NCBI GenBank assembly: GCA_026706425.1
Contig: JAPOYW010000232.1
Coordinates: 1 to 13,657, forward strand
DNA from: Gammaproteobacteria bacterium
GTDB taxonomy: Bacteria > Pseudomonadota > Gammaproteobacteria > Pseudomonadales > Azotimanducaceae
DNA: 13,657 bases
Reading direction: 5' to 3'
Of the stretch, positions 1 through 6,976 are shown in pieces; the stretch's first letter is position 1, and each line of letters begins with the position of its first letter. The position numbers and the translations under genes are program-made. The notes under the pieces are model-generated. The model made no database searches and was not told the DNA's origin. It saw only the letters and a list, made by a program, of their open reading frames with translations.

Positions 1-57
1 CTCGGGCCGATTGAGCGCGATCGTGCGCACGCCATCCTTGTCCGAAACGATTAACAC
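1..57 (-). CDS. Enoyl-CoA hydratase/isomerase family protein (N-terminal fragment)
   Basis: Only the first 19 codons lie in the window; the gene leaves at base 1. Read leftwards from a GTG at 57 it gives VLIVSDKDGVRTIALNRPE (Met in place of the first Val). The ending VRTIALNRPE is the characteristic first beta-strand segment of crotonase-fold enoyl-CoA hydratases, which add water to 2-enoyl-CoA in fatty-acid breakdown; the assignment is therefore by family signature only. A GAGGA lies about 10 nt upstream of the GTG, which favours this start, although in-frame upstream codons up to a TTG are also open. It begins about 42 nt after the stop of the acyl-CoA dehydrogenase gene on the same strand. 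The two would perform consecutive steps (dehydrogenation, then hydration), so co-transcription is likely. The exact substrate and subfamily cannot be told from 19 residues. Confidence 0.6.
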   Translation of the reverse strand, partial: MLIVSDKDGVRTIALNRPE

Positions 58-99
58 GGCAAATTGGTCCTCGGTTCCGGGACGCGACAAGCGCGTCCG

Positions 100-1326
100 C
101 TACAGCGGCAGATCGCCGACGGCGTGGTTGACGCTGCCGGTCTCGTTGTACGAACGCATGACCATCTCGGCGATGCGCATGAGGTGGACCTCGTCGGAGC
201 CGTCGGCGATGCGGGACCAGCGCGCCTGGATCAGCATCTGCGCCAAGGGCGAGTCATTCGAATAGCCCAGCGCGCCATGGACTTGCAGCGCGCGGTCGAC
301 GGTCTTCCACAGCGTGTTGGCTACATGGTGCTTGGCCATCGACACTTCCGAACGAAAATCCATGCCGTTCTCGATCTTGTAGGCCGCGTGCAGGACCATG
401 AGTTTCGAGGAATAAAGCTCCAGCGCGCTCTCTGCCATCATCCACTGGATGCCCTGCTTTTCGGACAGCAGCGAGCCGTGGGCGTAGCGTTTCTGGGCAC
501 GGTCGACGAGCATCTCCAGGGCCTGCTCGATGGTGCCGAGCCAGCGCATGCAATGGGCGAGCCGGGCCGGGCCGAGCCGCACCTGGCCGAGTTTGTGCCC
601 ACCGCCCTGCTCGCCGAGCATGTTGGCGTGGGGCACGCGGACGTCGTTGTATCGAATCTCCGGGTGGCCGCCGCCACCGCCCATCGTCGAGATGTCGCGC
701 ACGATGTCGAAGCCGGGGGTGCTAGTCGGAACAATGAAGGCGCTGTTGCGGGCCTGGGCGATCTCGGCGTCGGGATCGGTCTTGGCAATGACGATGGCGA
801 AGTCGGCACCGTGGGCACCGGAAGTGAACCACTTGTGGCCGTTGATGACCCACTCGTCGCCGTCGCGGACCGCCGACGTCTGGATCTGGGTCGGGTCGGA
901 GCCCGCGACTTCCGGCTCGGTCATGGAGAAGCACGACCGCATGGCGCCTTCGCAGAGCGGCTTGAGCCACTTCTCCTTCTGCTCGTCCGTGCCGAAGTGC
1001 AACAGGGTGTGCATGTTGCCCTCGTCCGGCGCCTGGCAGTTGATGAGGTAGGGCCCCATGTTGGTTTTCACGGCTTCGGCGGACATCGCTGCGACGGCCG
1101 TCACGCCGAGGCCCATGCCGCCCCATTCCTCCGGCATGTGCGGCGCCCAGAGCCCTTGATCCCGTGCTGTCTGGCGCAAGTCCTTGATGGCCTGGCGCCA
1201 CTCGTCGCCCGACGCCCGGCGGCTCGACAGTTCCGCCATCTTGGGCCGGACGACGTCGCCCATGAATCGCTTGACCAGTAGTCGCGCGTCCTCCACTTCG
1301 TCGGAGAAGGTAAAGTCGATTGCCAT
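100..1326 (-). CDS. Acyl-CoA dehydrogenase (ACAD10/11-like)
   Basis: A 408-residue cytoplasmic flavoenzyme predicted to oxidise acyl-CoA to 2-enoyl-CoA, passing electrons to ETF. The start is the ATG at 1326 (MAIDFTFSDEVEDARLL); an in-frame upstream extension has no family resemblance. The family layout is complete: an N-terminal helical domain (~1-130), the FAD/substrate signature CFSMTEPEVAGSD at about 132-144, the WINGHKWFTSGA strand region at 159-171, and a C-terminal helical domain with ALQVHGALGYSND at about 346-358. Near the end, RIADGSDEVHLMRIAE (372-387) has the ADGxDEVH form seen in ACAD10/ACAD11-type dehydrogenases rather than the YEGTSEIQ form of short- and medium-chain enzymes. 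The catalytic base is therefore likely D375 or a neighbouring acidic residue, which is an inference. Length is normal for the family. An enoyl-CoA hydratase-like gene follows closely on the same strand. Confidence 0.93.
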   Translation of the reverse strand: MAIDFTFSDEVEDARLLVKRFMGDVVRPKMAELSSRRASGDEWRQAIKDLRQTARDQGLWAPHMPEEWGGMGLGVTAVAAMSAEAVKTNMGPYLINCQAPDEGNMHTLLHFGTDEQKEKWLKPLCEGAMRSCFSMTEPEVAGSDPTQIQTSAVRDGDEWVINGHKWFTSGAHGADFAIVIAKTDPDAEIAQARNSAFIVPTSTPGFDIVRDISTMGGGGGHPEIRYNDVRVPHANMLGEQGGGHKLGQVRLGPARLAHCMRWLGTIEQALEMLVDRAQKRYAHGSLLSEKQGIQWMMAESALELYSSKLMVLHAAYKIENGMDFRSEVSMAKHHVANTLWKTVDRALQVHGALGYSNDSPLAQMLIQARWSRIADGSDEVHLMRIAEMVMRSYNETGSVNHAVGDLPL

Positions 1327-1396
1327 TGTTGCTTGATCCCCCGGTCGTTCCTCACCGAGCATACATGAGGAGTCGACACGGACAACAAGCTTGGCG

Positions 1397-1405
1397 AAAA
1401 GGAGG
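1397..1405 (+). promoter_or_regulatory. Strong ribosome binding site of the cupin gene
   Basis: AAAAGGAGG is a near-perfect Shine-Dalgarno sequence 6 nt before the GTG at 1412. It decides the start codon over the upstream TTG at 1391. Confidence 0.8.
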
Positions 1406-1411
1406 AGTGCG

Positions 1412-1777
1412 GTGCAGGTTGTGAGGGTCTATACGGGAGACGATGGCCGCTCCCACTTCGAGGATGTCGAGATTCCGCTAACGGACAACGCTCCCATCGG
1501 TCGGATCTCGGAGCTGATCCCAGGACCCGGCGTCGTGTTCCGCGAAGTCGGCGGCGACTACGATCTCGACTTCCACAACGCGCCGCGCCGGCAATTCGTC
1601 GTGAATCTCAAGGGATCCGTGGACATCGGCGTGGGCGACGGCACCGTGCGGCACCTCGGGCCGGGCGATATACTGCTCGCGGAAGACACGGAAGGCGAGG
1701 GCCATACCAGTCGGGCCGTGGACGGCAAGCCCCGTGAGTGCCTTTTCATTCCGGTTTACGACGATGTTGCCCTTTAG
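1412..1777 (+). CDS. Small cupin-domain protein
   Basis: A 121-residue single-domain cupin of unknown substrate. The start is chosen as the GTG at 1412 because AAAAGGAGG ends 6 nt before it; an in-frame TTG at 1391 would place that ribosome site inside the gene. The protein is all beta: the segment PRRQFVVNLKGSVDIGVGDG followed by RHLGPGDILLAEDTEGEGHTSR corresponds to the cupin motif region, with G-D-I in the GPGD turn and a single His in GEGHTSR. The usual metal-binding HxH(x3-4)E set is only partly present (the upstream residues are FHNAPRRQ), so metal binding is uncertain. Many proteobacteria carry such proteins as uncharacterised cupins. It is divergent from the acyl-CoA dehydrogenase (85 bp between starts), so they could share a control region, and it converges with the MFS gene, whose stop lies 19 bp away. 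Confidence 0.85.
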   Translation: MQVVRVYTGDDGRSHFEDVEIPLTDNAPIGRISELIPGPGVVFREVGGDYDLDFHNAPRRQFVVNLKGSVDIGVGDGTVRHLGPGDILLAEDTEGEGHTSRAVDGKPRECLFIPVYDDVAL

Positions 1778-1796
1778 CGGACGGCGGCCCCAAGCA

Positions 1797-3032
1797 TCAC
1801 TTCTCCGGCTGCCGGGCAATTAGCCCCGGCCACTTCGTGGCCACCACCGCGAGGACCAACAAACCCTCGACCGCCACGATGGTGCAGGCCGCGCTGGCGC
1901 CGAACCAGGATGCGAGCAGGCCAAGGTGGGCCAGGCCGATGGGGCCGCTGCCGATGCATACGGACAGGATCCCCATCATCTGCCGGCGGTTCTCGAGCGG
2001 CGTGTTGAGGAGCACCAGCGCGCTCTGCATGGCCGCGAAGGCCGGCATGGAGATGCCGAGAAGGAGCAGCAACGCACCGGAGAGAACGGGCACCACGGAG
2101 TGCGCGAAGACGGTCGCGGCGACCAAGTAGGTGAACACGCCGAAGAAGTAGAGCAAACGGTATTGCCGATTCCGGGCGAACGCCGCCAGGGCCAGTGCGC
2201 CGAGCAGGGAGCCGAGGCCCTCCATGCTCGCCAAGACACCCACTTCGAACGGGGTCAGGAATAGCACGTCCGCACCGATCACCGGCACCATGGAGATGAT
2301 CGGGAACCCCCACACGTTGAACACCACCGTCACCGCGAGAACGCCCTGCAGCACCGGCACCCGGCGCAAAATCCGCAAGCCGTCCCGAATGCGATGGGCG
2401 ACCTTGCCCCCGATGACGGTCCCATGTCCGGCGATGGGTGGCAGGCCGATGAGAACGAAGAACGCGAGCGCGTAGGCCCCTGCGCTGAGCAGGAACGCCC
2501 CGTCGATCCCGGCCACGGCGTACAGGGCGCCACCCAATAGCGGACCGATCATCCGCGTTCCCGAACTGGCGACGGTATCGAGGCTCATCGCGGACCCCAG
2601 CCGCGCACTGCCGACGGCGTCGGCAAGCAGCGTTCGCCGCACCGGGAAGTCGACCACCCAGGCGAGTCCGGCGACGAAGGCAGCGAGCCCGAGTAGCCAA
2701 ACGGTAAGCCGGTCGAAGTAGGCGAGGCCTGCGACGGCCACCGCGACGCAGAACATGAGGCCGAGCGTGGTCAAGAGGATCCGCTTGCGGTCGAAGCGGT
2801 TGGCGATCTCGCCACCGAACACCCCGAACAGGCCCATCGGAAGCATGCGCACCATCAACATCGCCGCCACGAGTGCCGCAGACGCGGTGACCTCGAAGAC
2901 GAAGATGCCCACGGCCAACATTTCCAGCCACCGGGCCGTGGCGGCAAACGCGCCCGCGAACCACAAGCGCAGGAAGTTCGCGTCCGCGATCAGCGGTCGA
3001 TGCGTCGGCGGCGGCAAGCGGGCGTCCGTCAA
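1797..3032 (-). CDS. MFS transporter (EntS/MFS_3-like)
   Basis: A 411-residue inner-membrane protein with about 12 hydrophobic segments, the usual size for the major facilitator superfamily. The loop after the second segment carries GGEIANRFDRKRIL (about 73-86), a version of MFS motif A (G-x(4)-D-R-x-G-R-R). LAWVVDFPVRRTLLAD (about 123-138) and the short cytoplasmic linker in mid-protein resemble the multidrug/siderophore exporter group that includes EntS. The likely role is proton-driven export of a small molecule; the substrate is unknown. The first codon appears to be TTG at 3032, with no good ribosome site, so the N-terminus is uncertain by some codons. The gene begins 17 nt after the stop of the peptidase S51 gene on the same strand, which suggests co-transcription and possibly translational coupling. 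A longer open frame on the same strand overlaps it but is polar, Arg/Pro-rich and non-coding in appearance. Confidence 0.9.
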   Translation of the reverse strand: MTDARLPPPTHRPLIADANFLRLWFAGAFAATARWLEMLAVGIFVFEVTASAALVAAMLMVRMLPMGLFGVFGGEIANRFDRKRILLTTLGLMFCVAVAVAGLAYFDRLTVWLLGLAAFVAGLAWVVDFPVRRTLLADAVGSARLGSAMSLDTVASSGTRMIGPLLGGALYAVAGIDGAFLLSAGAYALAFFVLIGLPPIAGHGTVIGGKVAHRIRDGLRILRRVPVLQGVLAVTVVFNVWGFPIISMVPVIGADVLFLTPFEVGVLASMEGLGSLLGALALAAFARNRQYRLLYFFGVFTYLVAATVFAHSVVPVLSGALLLLLGISMPAFAAMQSALVLLNTPLENRRQMMGILSVCIGSGPIGLAHLGLLASWFGASAACTIVAVEGLLVLAVVATKWPGLIARQPEK

Positions 3033-3049
3033 GCTCGGACTTGGTTTGG

Positions 3050-3799
3050 TCAGGCCCTTGGCCTGTGCATCGACTCGACGGGAACGTACCGCGCTTCGAC
3101 GCCGAGCCTGCGCTCGAACAATTCGCCTCGGTCCACCGACAGCGCATGTGCACCGAGGCGTGGCTTGGTCCTGAGCACACGATAGCCGGTCCCTTTGAAC
3201 ACCACCGCGCAGTGGTTGTCGATGCCAAGCCCTCGCCCGCCCCTGCGTTCCATCATGGCGCGGAAGTCGCGGCGGCGGGGAACGCCGTAGGTACGCCCGT
3301 TGTAGTGCGGGCAGACCGTCCCCTCAACGAGGCCCAAGCCGGTCACTGCGATGTAGTCCCAATGGTCACGATCGTAGTAGGCCATGGAGTCGCTGTGGCC
3401 CCGTTCGAACCAGCAGATCGCCCCGGCACTGACCCCGCAAAGCACCGCGCCCCGGTCGAAGGCATTGCGCAGCAGCTCATCGACGCCCAGCCGGCGCCAG
3501 CGGCGCATCATCTTGAGGGTATTGCCGCCGCCCACGTAGACGATGTCGGCACGCTCGATCTTGTCGCGGACCACCACCGGATCCGGTGTAGGGCCAAGGA
3601 GCAGCAACTCGTCGGTGACGCAGCCATACGTCTCGCGGTAAGCGCGGTGGAAATGCCGGCAGTAAGTCGCGGAGTCGCTGCTTGCGGTGGGTACGAACAG
3701 AGCCCGGGGGTTGGGCCTCCCCGTCAGGGCGATGATCTCGCGGTCGATGGGTTCGGTTTCGAGCCGGCGAATGCTGCCGCCACCGATCGCGACGATCAT
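3050..3799 (-). CDS. Peptidase S51 family protein (dipeptidase E-like)
   Basis: A 249-residue protein of the S51 family, whose members (PepE, cyanophycinase) are serine peptidases acting on aspartyl peptide bonds. The start is the ATG at 3799 (MIVAIGGGSI). The open frame extends 70 codons further upstream, but that extension lacks family resemblance and would cross a perfect hairpin. Family marks are visible: ALFVPTASSD at about 33-42, VYVGGGNTLKMM at 87-98, the nucleophile elbow GVSAGAICW at 122-130 with Ser124 as the likely catalytic Ser, VCPHYNGR at 162-169 with His165, and GIDNHCAVVF at 192-201. Length is close to PepE (about 230) and shorter than many cyanophycinases, so dipeptidase E-like is the better guess. 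No signal peptide is seen, so it is probably cytoplasmic. It leads a two-gene set with the MFS transporter. Substrate specificity is not determined by the sequence alone. Confidence 0.88.
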   Translation of the reverse strand: MIVAIGGGSIRRLETEPIDREIIALTGRPNPRALFVPTASSDSATYCRHFHRAYRETYGCVTDELLLLGPTPDPVVVRDKIERADIVYVGGGNTLKMMRRWRRLGVDELLRNAFDRGAVLCGVSAGAICWFERGHSDSMAYYDRDHWDYIAVTGLGLVEGTVCPHYNGRTYGVPRRRDFRAMMERRGGRGLGIDNHCAVVFKGTGYRVLRTKPRLGAHALSVDRGELFERRLGVEARYVPVESMHRPRA

Positions 3800-3827
3800 G
3801 CCCAACGCGACCGCTTTGTGGTCGCCC

Positions 3828-3852
3828 GGAGATTTGGCTCCGCGAAATCTCC
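3828..3852. promoter_or_regulatory. Perfect 8-bp inverted repeat upstream of the S51 gene
   Basis: GGAGATTT and AAATCTCC flank a 9-nt loop. The element lies 28 nt before the ATG of the S51 peptidase gene, in the 222-bp divergent space shared with the histidine kinase gene. It could be an operator for a dimeric regulator or a 5'-UTR hairpin on the leftward transcript. There is no U-tract on either side, so a terminator is unlikely. The role is inferred. Confidence 0.45.
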
Positions 3853-4021
3853 CCGAGGAAGGCCGGCCCTCAGGCAACAAACGGGGAGTCTGTGCCAATT
3901 GAGTTGTCCATGGTAGGTGGAGGCGATAGAGTGCAGGAAGGACGTCGTCGCGGAAAGTTCTCGGTTTGGGGTAGGGGACAGTGTCGGCCCCGTTTGACAT
4001 TGCCCACAACCGAGAAATCGC

Positions 4022-5035
4022 ATGAGTGCATCCGCCAAGGATCTGATCATCGGCGCCGCCGCCTTGGTCTTGATCGCTTTCCTATTCGCCGTCGTCGACC
4101 TAGTCGAAGTCGTGTTCAACCTGACCCGGGAAGAGGAGGGCTGGAATCTCGACGAGATCGTCGCGGCCGTCCCCGCCTTGATGCTCGTCGCCGCCTGGTT
4201 CGCCTGGCGCCGTTGGCGCGAGAGCGCGCACTTGAACAGCGAGTTGGAACAGACCGTCGGCGATCTCGAGGACGCCATCAGCGGGCGTCGCGCGATGGAG
4301 GAGCAGCTCCGGGAAGGCTACAAGATGGCGGCCATGGGCACGCTCGCCGGCGGCTTGTCCCACGAACTCAACAACGTCCTGCAGCCGGTCATCACCCTCG
4401 CCCAGTTTTCCCTCGATCGCGACCACGTGTCCGAGCAGGAACGCAAGGCGGAAATGACCCAGGCGCTCAAGGCGGCCGAGAGAGGTGCCGAGATCGTCAA
4501 GAACGCGCTGGCGCTGGCACCGGGCGGGAGCCGCGAGACCGACGACATCGAACCCTGGGGCTACCTCGGCGAGGTCGCCGCCCGGGCGAGGCGGAACGTG
4601 GGGCCGAACATCGAGGTCGATGTGCGCGTGGGTACGCGCCGCGGCGAGATACGCGTCAACCGGGTGGAACTCGACGAAGCCTTAAACAACCTCGTCACCA
4701 ACGCGGCGGAAGCGATGGAACATGCGGGCAAGATCGTGCTGGCCATCGAAACCGTCGATGTGGGTAGCGACGATGCCCGGGCGCGCGGCATGGTGCCCGG
4801 CGGCTACGTCCGGATCACCGTGGCCGACAACGGCCCTGGCATGTCGACAGACGTGAAGCAACATGCCTTCGATGCCTTCTTCACGACCAAGGCCGACGCC
4901 GACGCCATCGGCCTCGGGCTCTCGGTGGTCTACAACCTTGCCCGCGGATGGGGAGGCGACGCCGCCGTGGAATCCGAACCCGGCGAAGGCGCCACCTTCG
5001 AACTACTCATTCCAAACGTCGCGAAGGAGGGCTAG
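4022..5035 (+). CDS. Membrane-bound sensor histidine kinase
   Basis: A 337-residue two-component sensor kinase. Two hydrophobic segments (about 8-26 and 46-63) bracket a ~20-residue acidic loop, so there is almost no periplasmic sensor. A coiled-coil-like linker follows (about 68-100). The phospho-acceptor is His114 in GGLSHELNNVLQP. The ATP-binding domain has an N-box (ALNNLVTNAAEAM, 220-232), a G1 box (ADNGPGM, 268-274), an F-box (AFDAFFTTK, 282-290) and a G2 box (AIGLGLSVVY, 295-304; the more usual form is GTGLGL). The SHELNN/FTTK style matches the NtrB-like/HisKA group. The start is the ATG at 4022, which has no strong ribosome site. The receiver gene follows 4 nt after the stop, so the pair is surely co-transcribed. 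With no sensor domain, the signal may be sensed in or near the membrane, which is inference. Confidence 0.92.
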   Translation: MSASAKDLIIGAAALVLIAFLFAVVDLVEVVFNLTREEEGWNLDEIVAAVPALMLVAAWFAWRRWRESAHLNSELEQTVGDLEDAISGRRAMEEQLREGYKMAAMGTLAGGLSHELNNVLQPVITLAQFSLDRDHVSEQERKAEMTQALKAAERGAEIVKNALALAPGGSRETDDIEPWGYLGEVAARARRNVGPNIEVDVRVGTRRGEIRVNRVELDEALNNLVTNAAEAMEHAGKIVLAIETVDVGSDDARARGMVPGGYVRITVADNGPGMSTDVKQHAFDAFFTTKADADAIGLGLSVVYNLARGWGGDAAVESEPGEGATFELLIPNVAKEG

Positions 5036-5039
5036 ATCC

Positions 5040-5411
5040 ATGGCGACCCTATTGCTGGCCGACGACGATGCCATCGTGCGCTACGCCCTGGCCCTCCTGC
5101 TCCGAAGCAACGGCTACCACGTTCTCGAAGCACCCTCCAACGACGCCGCGCTTGCCCTCGTGAAGGAAAACCCCGATGCCATCATCACGGACGTCAACAT
5201 GCCCGGGATGACGGCGCTTGAGATTCTCGAAGAACTGAAGAAGACCAATCCGGACATCGGCATCATCGCCTTGTCCGGCGGCGCCATGCACCAGCGTCCC
5301 GGACTGGCCGAGAGCTTCGCCGAGACCGGCGCCGCCAACCGGGTCCTGCAGAAGCCGGTCAGGAACGAGGCGCTGTTGCAGGAAGTCGAGGCGGTCCTAT
5401 CGGGGGACTAG
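5040..5411 (+). CDS. Stand-alone response regulator receiver protein
   Basis: A 123-residue protein consisting only of a CheY-like receiver domain; there is no DNA-binding or enzymatic output domain. The key residues are present: the acidic pocket D8/D9/D10 in LLLADDDAIVR, phospho-acceptor D51 in IITDVNMPGM, the switch Ser79 in IIALSGG, and Lys105 in LQKPV. The start is the ATG at 5040, preceded by GGAGG (5026-5030, 9 nt upstream); the longer open frame that reaches back into the kinase gene is rejected. It sits 4 nt after the histidine kinase stop and is almost certainly its cognate partner. A stand-alone receiver usually relays phosphate or works by protein-protein contact; its target is not in this window. 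Confidence 0.92.
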   Translation: MATLLLADDDAIVRYALALLLRSNGYHVLEAPSNDAALALVKENPDAIITDVNMPGMTALEILEELKKTNPDIGIIALSGGAMHQRPGLAESFAETGAANRVLQKPVRNEALLQEVEAVLSGD

Positions 5412-5454
5412 AGCACGACCAGCTCGAGCGCAAGCTGACGGCGCAACTGGGATT

Positions 5455-6762
5455 TCAACTACTCCACAGCACGTCGATCGGCACGGCGAAGAGCCCCGGG
5501 GCGACGGGCTCGACGCGGTCGCCGTCGTGGAGGAGGATGCCGCACCGGAAGTCGTCTCCAAGGGCCTCCTGCAAGCGCCGCAATCCTCTGAAGTCCTCGG
5601 GCCGCGCCGTTGCGTTGGCCTTGATCTCGATCCCGACAGCTTCGCCGGGCGATCGGGTGAGCACCAGATCGACCTCGACGCGGTCCTTGTCGCGGTAGTG
5701 GCTGATCGCGGTCGGCTCTTCGCACAACGAAACAGCCTTGGCCAGTTCGGCATGGACGAAACACTCCAGCAGCGGCCCAAGACGCTGGCGGTCTCGCGCG
5801 ACATCGGCGACGCTGGTTCGCCGCAGCGCCGCGAGCAGACCCGAATCCAGGAACATCAGCTTCGGCGCCTTGACCAGACGCTTCAAACCACTGCGATGCC
5901 AAGCCGGGATGCGGCGAATCAAGAACATGTGCTCCAGCAGGCTTAGCCAGCGGTCGACCGTCTTGCCGTCCACGCCGAGGCGCGATCCTAGTTTGGACAT
6001 GTTGACCAGTTCGCTCGCGACCACGGCCATGTGGTCGATGAGGCGAACCATTTCGGCAGGTTTCCCGATCGTCGCAATCTCGGTCGCATCGCGTTCCGCC
6101 AGAGCTCGCGCGTAGCTGCGCAGCCAATTCTGCCGTCGGGTCGCGACGGAGCGCGACAACGCCTCCGGATACCCGCCCGCGACGACCCGCTCGACCAGGT
6201 TCGCCGTGGGGCGGGCGTGTCCAGTAGCGGTGAGCGACACGTCGAAGTCGCCGGCGAAAGCACGCTCAACAAACGTCGGTGGGTCGCCCCGGGCGAGTTC
6301 CGCTTGCGAGAACGGCAGGAGTTCGATGGTCTCGACACGGCCGGCCAGAGAGTCGGGGGACGTCGCGCCCTTAAACAACTCCACCGAGCCCGTGATGAGG
6401 AAGCGTCCCGGGCGGGGATCCTCGTCAACCGCTTTTTTGAGTGCCAGGATGAGATCCGGCGCACGCTGGATCTCGTCGATCACGGCGGTCTGGCGAGAGC
6501 GCATGAAGCCGGCGGGGTCGTCTTGGGCGAAACGCCTAGCCTGATCGTCGTCCAACGTGACGAATAGTCGGTCATCGCGTTCGGCGATACGACGGGCTAG
6601 CGTCGTCTTCCCTGATTGTCGTGGGCCCACCAATGCAACGATGCGCGTGTCCTCGAGGGCCGTGCGGATTGGGCCCTCAACATGGCGGGCCACGAAGATG
6701 TTCTCTGGCTTGCCCGCAAGGTTCGGCATGCGGCGTCCAATGCGGTGTGGGTTCTCGTCCAT
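5455..6762 (-). CDS. AAA+ ATPase with DUF4143 domain
   Basis: A cytoplasmic ATPase of the widespread AAA_14/DUF4143 type, about 435 residues from the ATG at 6762. A GTG at 6774 and an ATG at 6729 are alternative starts in frame. Using the GTG numbering: Walker A GPRQSGKTT at 50-58, Walker B TAVIDEIQRAPD at 96-107, sensor-1 FLITGS at 125-130, a winged-helix-like region around 255-290 (SKLGSRLGVDGKTVDRWL), then DUF4143. The C-terminus contains YRDKDRVEVDLVL (360-372) and VGIEIKA (380-386), the E-x-D...E-x-K pattern of the PD-(D/E)XK nuclease fold that DUF4143 proteins share. The cellular role of the family is largely unknown; they are common in accessory and mobile regions. The gene is convergent with the receiver gene (44 bp between stops) and divergent from the HigB-type toxin. 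Its promoter region carries three 22-bp-spaced repeats, the last overlapping the start codon, which suggests autoregulation. Confidence 0.9.
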   Translation of the reverse strand: MDENPHRIGRRMPNLAGKPENIFVARHVEGPIRTALEDTRIVALVGPRQSGKTTLARRIAERDDRLFVTLDDDQARRFAQDDPAGFMRSRQTAVIDEIQRAPDLILALKKAVDEDPRPGRFLITGSVELFKGATSPDSLAGRVETIELLPFSQAELARGDPPTFVERAFAGDFDVSLTATGHARPTANLVERVVAGGYPEALSRSVATRRQNWLRSYARALAERDATEIATIGKPAEMVRLIDHMAVVASELVNMSKLGSRLGVDGKTVDRWLSLLEHMFLIRRIPAWHRSGLKRLVKAPKLMFLDSGLLAALRRTSVADVARDRQRLGPLLECFVHAELAKAVSLCEEPTAISHYRDKDRVEVDLVLTRSPGEAVGIEIKANATARPEDFRGLRRLQEALGDDFRCGILLHDGDRVEPVAPGLFAVPIDVLWSS

Positions 6763-6814
6763 TTCGGAGTTCACGTCCGTCCAATTCGGAGTGAAGCGTC
6801 GTCCAATTCGGAAT
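6756..6814 (-). repeat. Three direct repeats with exact 22-bp spacing at the ATPase gene start
   Basis: On the plus strand the 15-mer CGTCCAATTCGGAGT occurs at 6778-6792, with variants CGTCCATTTCGGAGT at 6756-6770 and CGTCCAATTCGGAAT at 6800-6814. The starts are 22 bp apart, about two helical turns, so all copies face the same side of the DNA. They span the region from the probable -10 box to the start codon of the AAA+/DUF4143 gene. In the start-proximal copy a single base change turns TTG into the ATG start. Since 22 is not a multiple of 3 they are not a protein repeat. A cooperative repressor operator is the simplest explanation. Confidence 0.75.
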
Positions 6815-6820
6815 ATACCA
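6812..6820 (-). promoter_or_regulatory. Probable extended -10 promoter of the AAA+/DUF4143 gene
   Basis: Read leftwards the sequence is TGGTATATT, a TGn-extended -10 element. No convincing -35 box lies upstream, as is usual for this promoter class. Transcription would start near 6804, inside the 22-bp repeat array, giving a short leader before the ATG at 6762. Confidence 0.4.
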
Positions 6821-6844
6821 GCGTATAGCCCGGTTCCGCCACGC

Positions 6845-6860
6845 TCTGTGCGCTCACAGA
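6845..6860. promoter_or_regulatory. 6-bp inverted repeat in the divergent control region
   Basis: TCTGTG and CACAGA flank a 4-nt loop. It lies between the ATPase promoter and the toxin gene, so it could serve as an operator for either direction. Six base pairs can arise by chance, so support is modest. Confidence 0.25.
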
Positions 6861-6976
6861 TCTGCTTGGCGAAAAACGCTCGCCGACTCGTGAGCTCTCA
6901 GTCGCCATCCGGCATGAACCGCTTCCAACCACAGGTCGTTGACCGGTGTAGGCAAATATGACAACGTGCAGTTCCT

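Noticed and set aside
64..1281. Long open frame on the plus strand opposite the acyl-CoA dehydrogenase
   Set aside because: It is rich in Ala, Arg, His and Gly with no domain pattern, while the opposite strand encodes a complete enzyme; it is a high-G+C antisense shadow.
1774..3228. 484-codon minus-strand frame overlapping the MFS gene
   Set aside because: It is polar and Arg/Pro/Gly-rich with no membrane segments, and it overlaps a clear 12-segment transporter in another frame.
3994..3999. TTGACA as a -35 box for the histidine kinase gene
   Set aside because: The matching -10 position would overlap the start codon region and does not resemble TATAAT.
3800..4009. N-terminal extension of the S51 peptidase by 70 codons
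   Set aside because: The extension lacks similarity to the family, and the ATG at 3799 begins the canonical first strand MIVAIGGGS.
6756..6814. CRISPR array
   Set aside because: The repeats are only 13-15 bp with 7-bp gaps, and there are just three. This is operator geometry, and no cas genes are present.
6939..6944. TTGACC as a -35 box for the toxin operon
   Set aside because: No acceptable -10 element lies 16-18 bp downstream.
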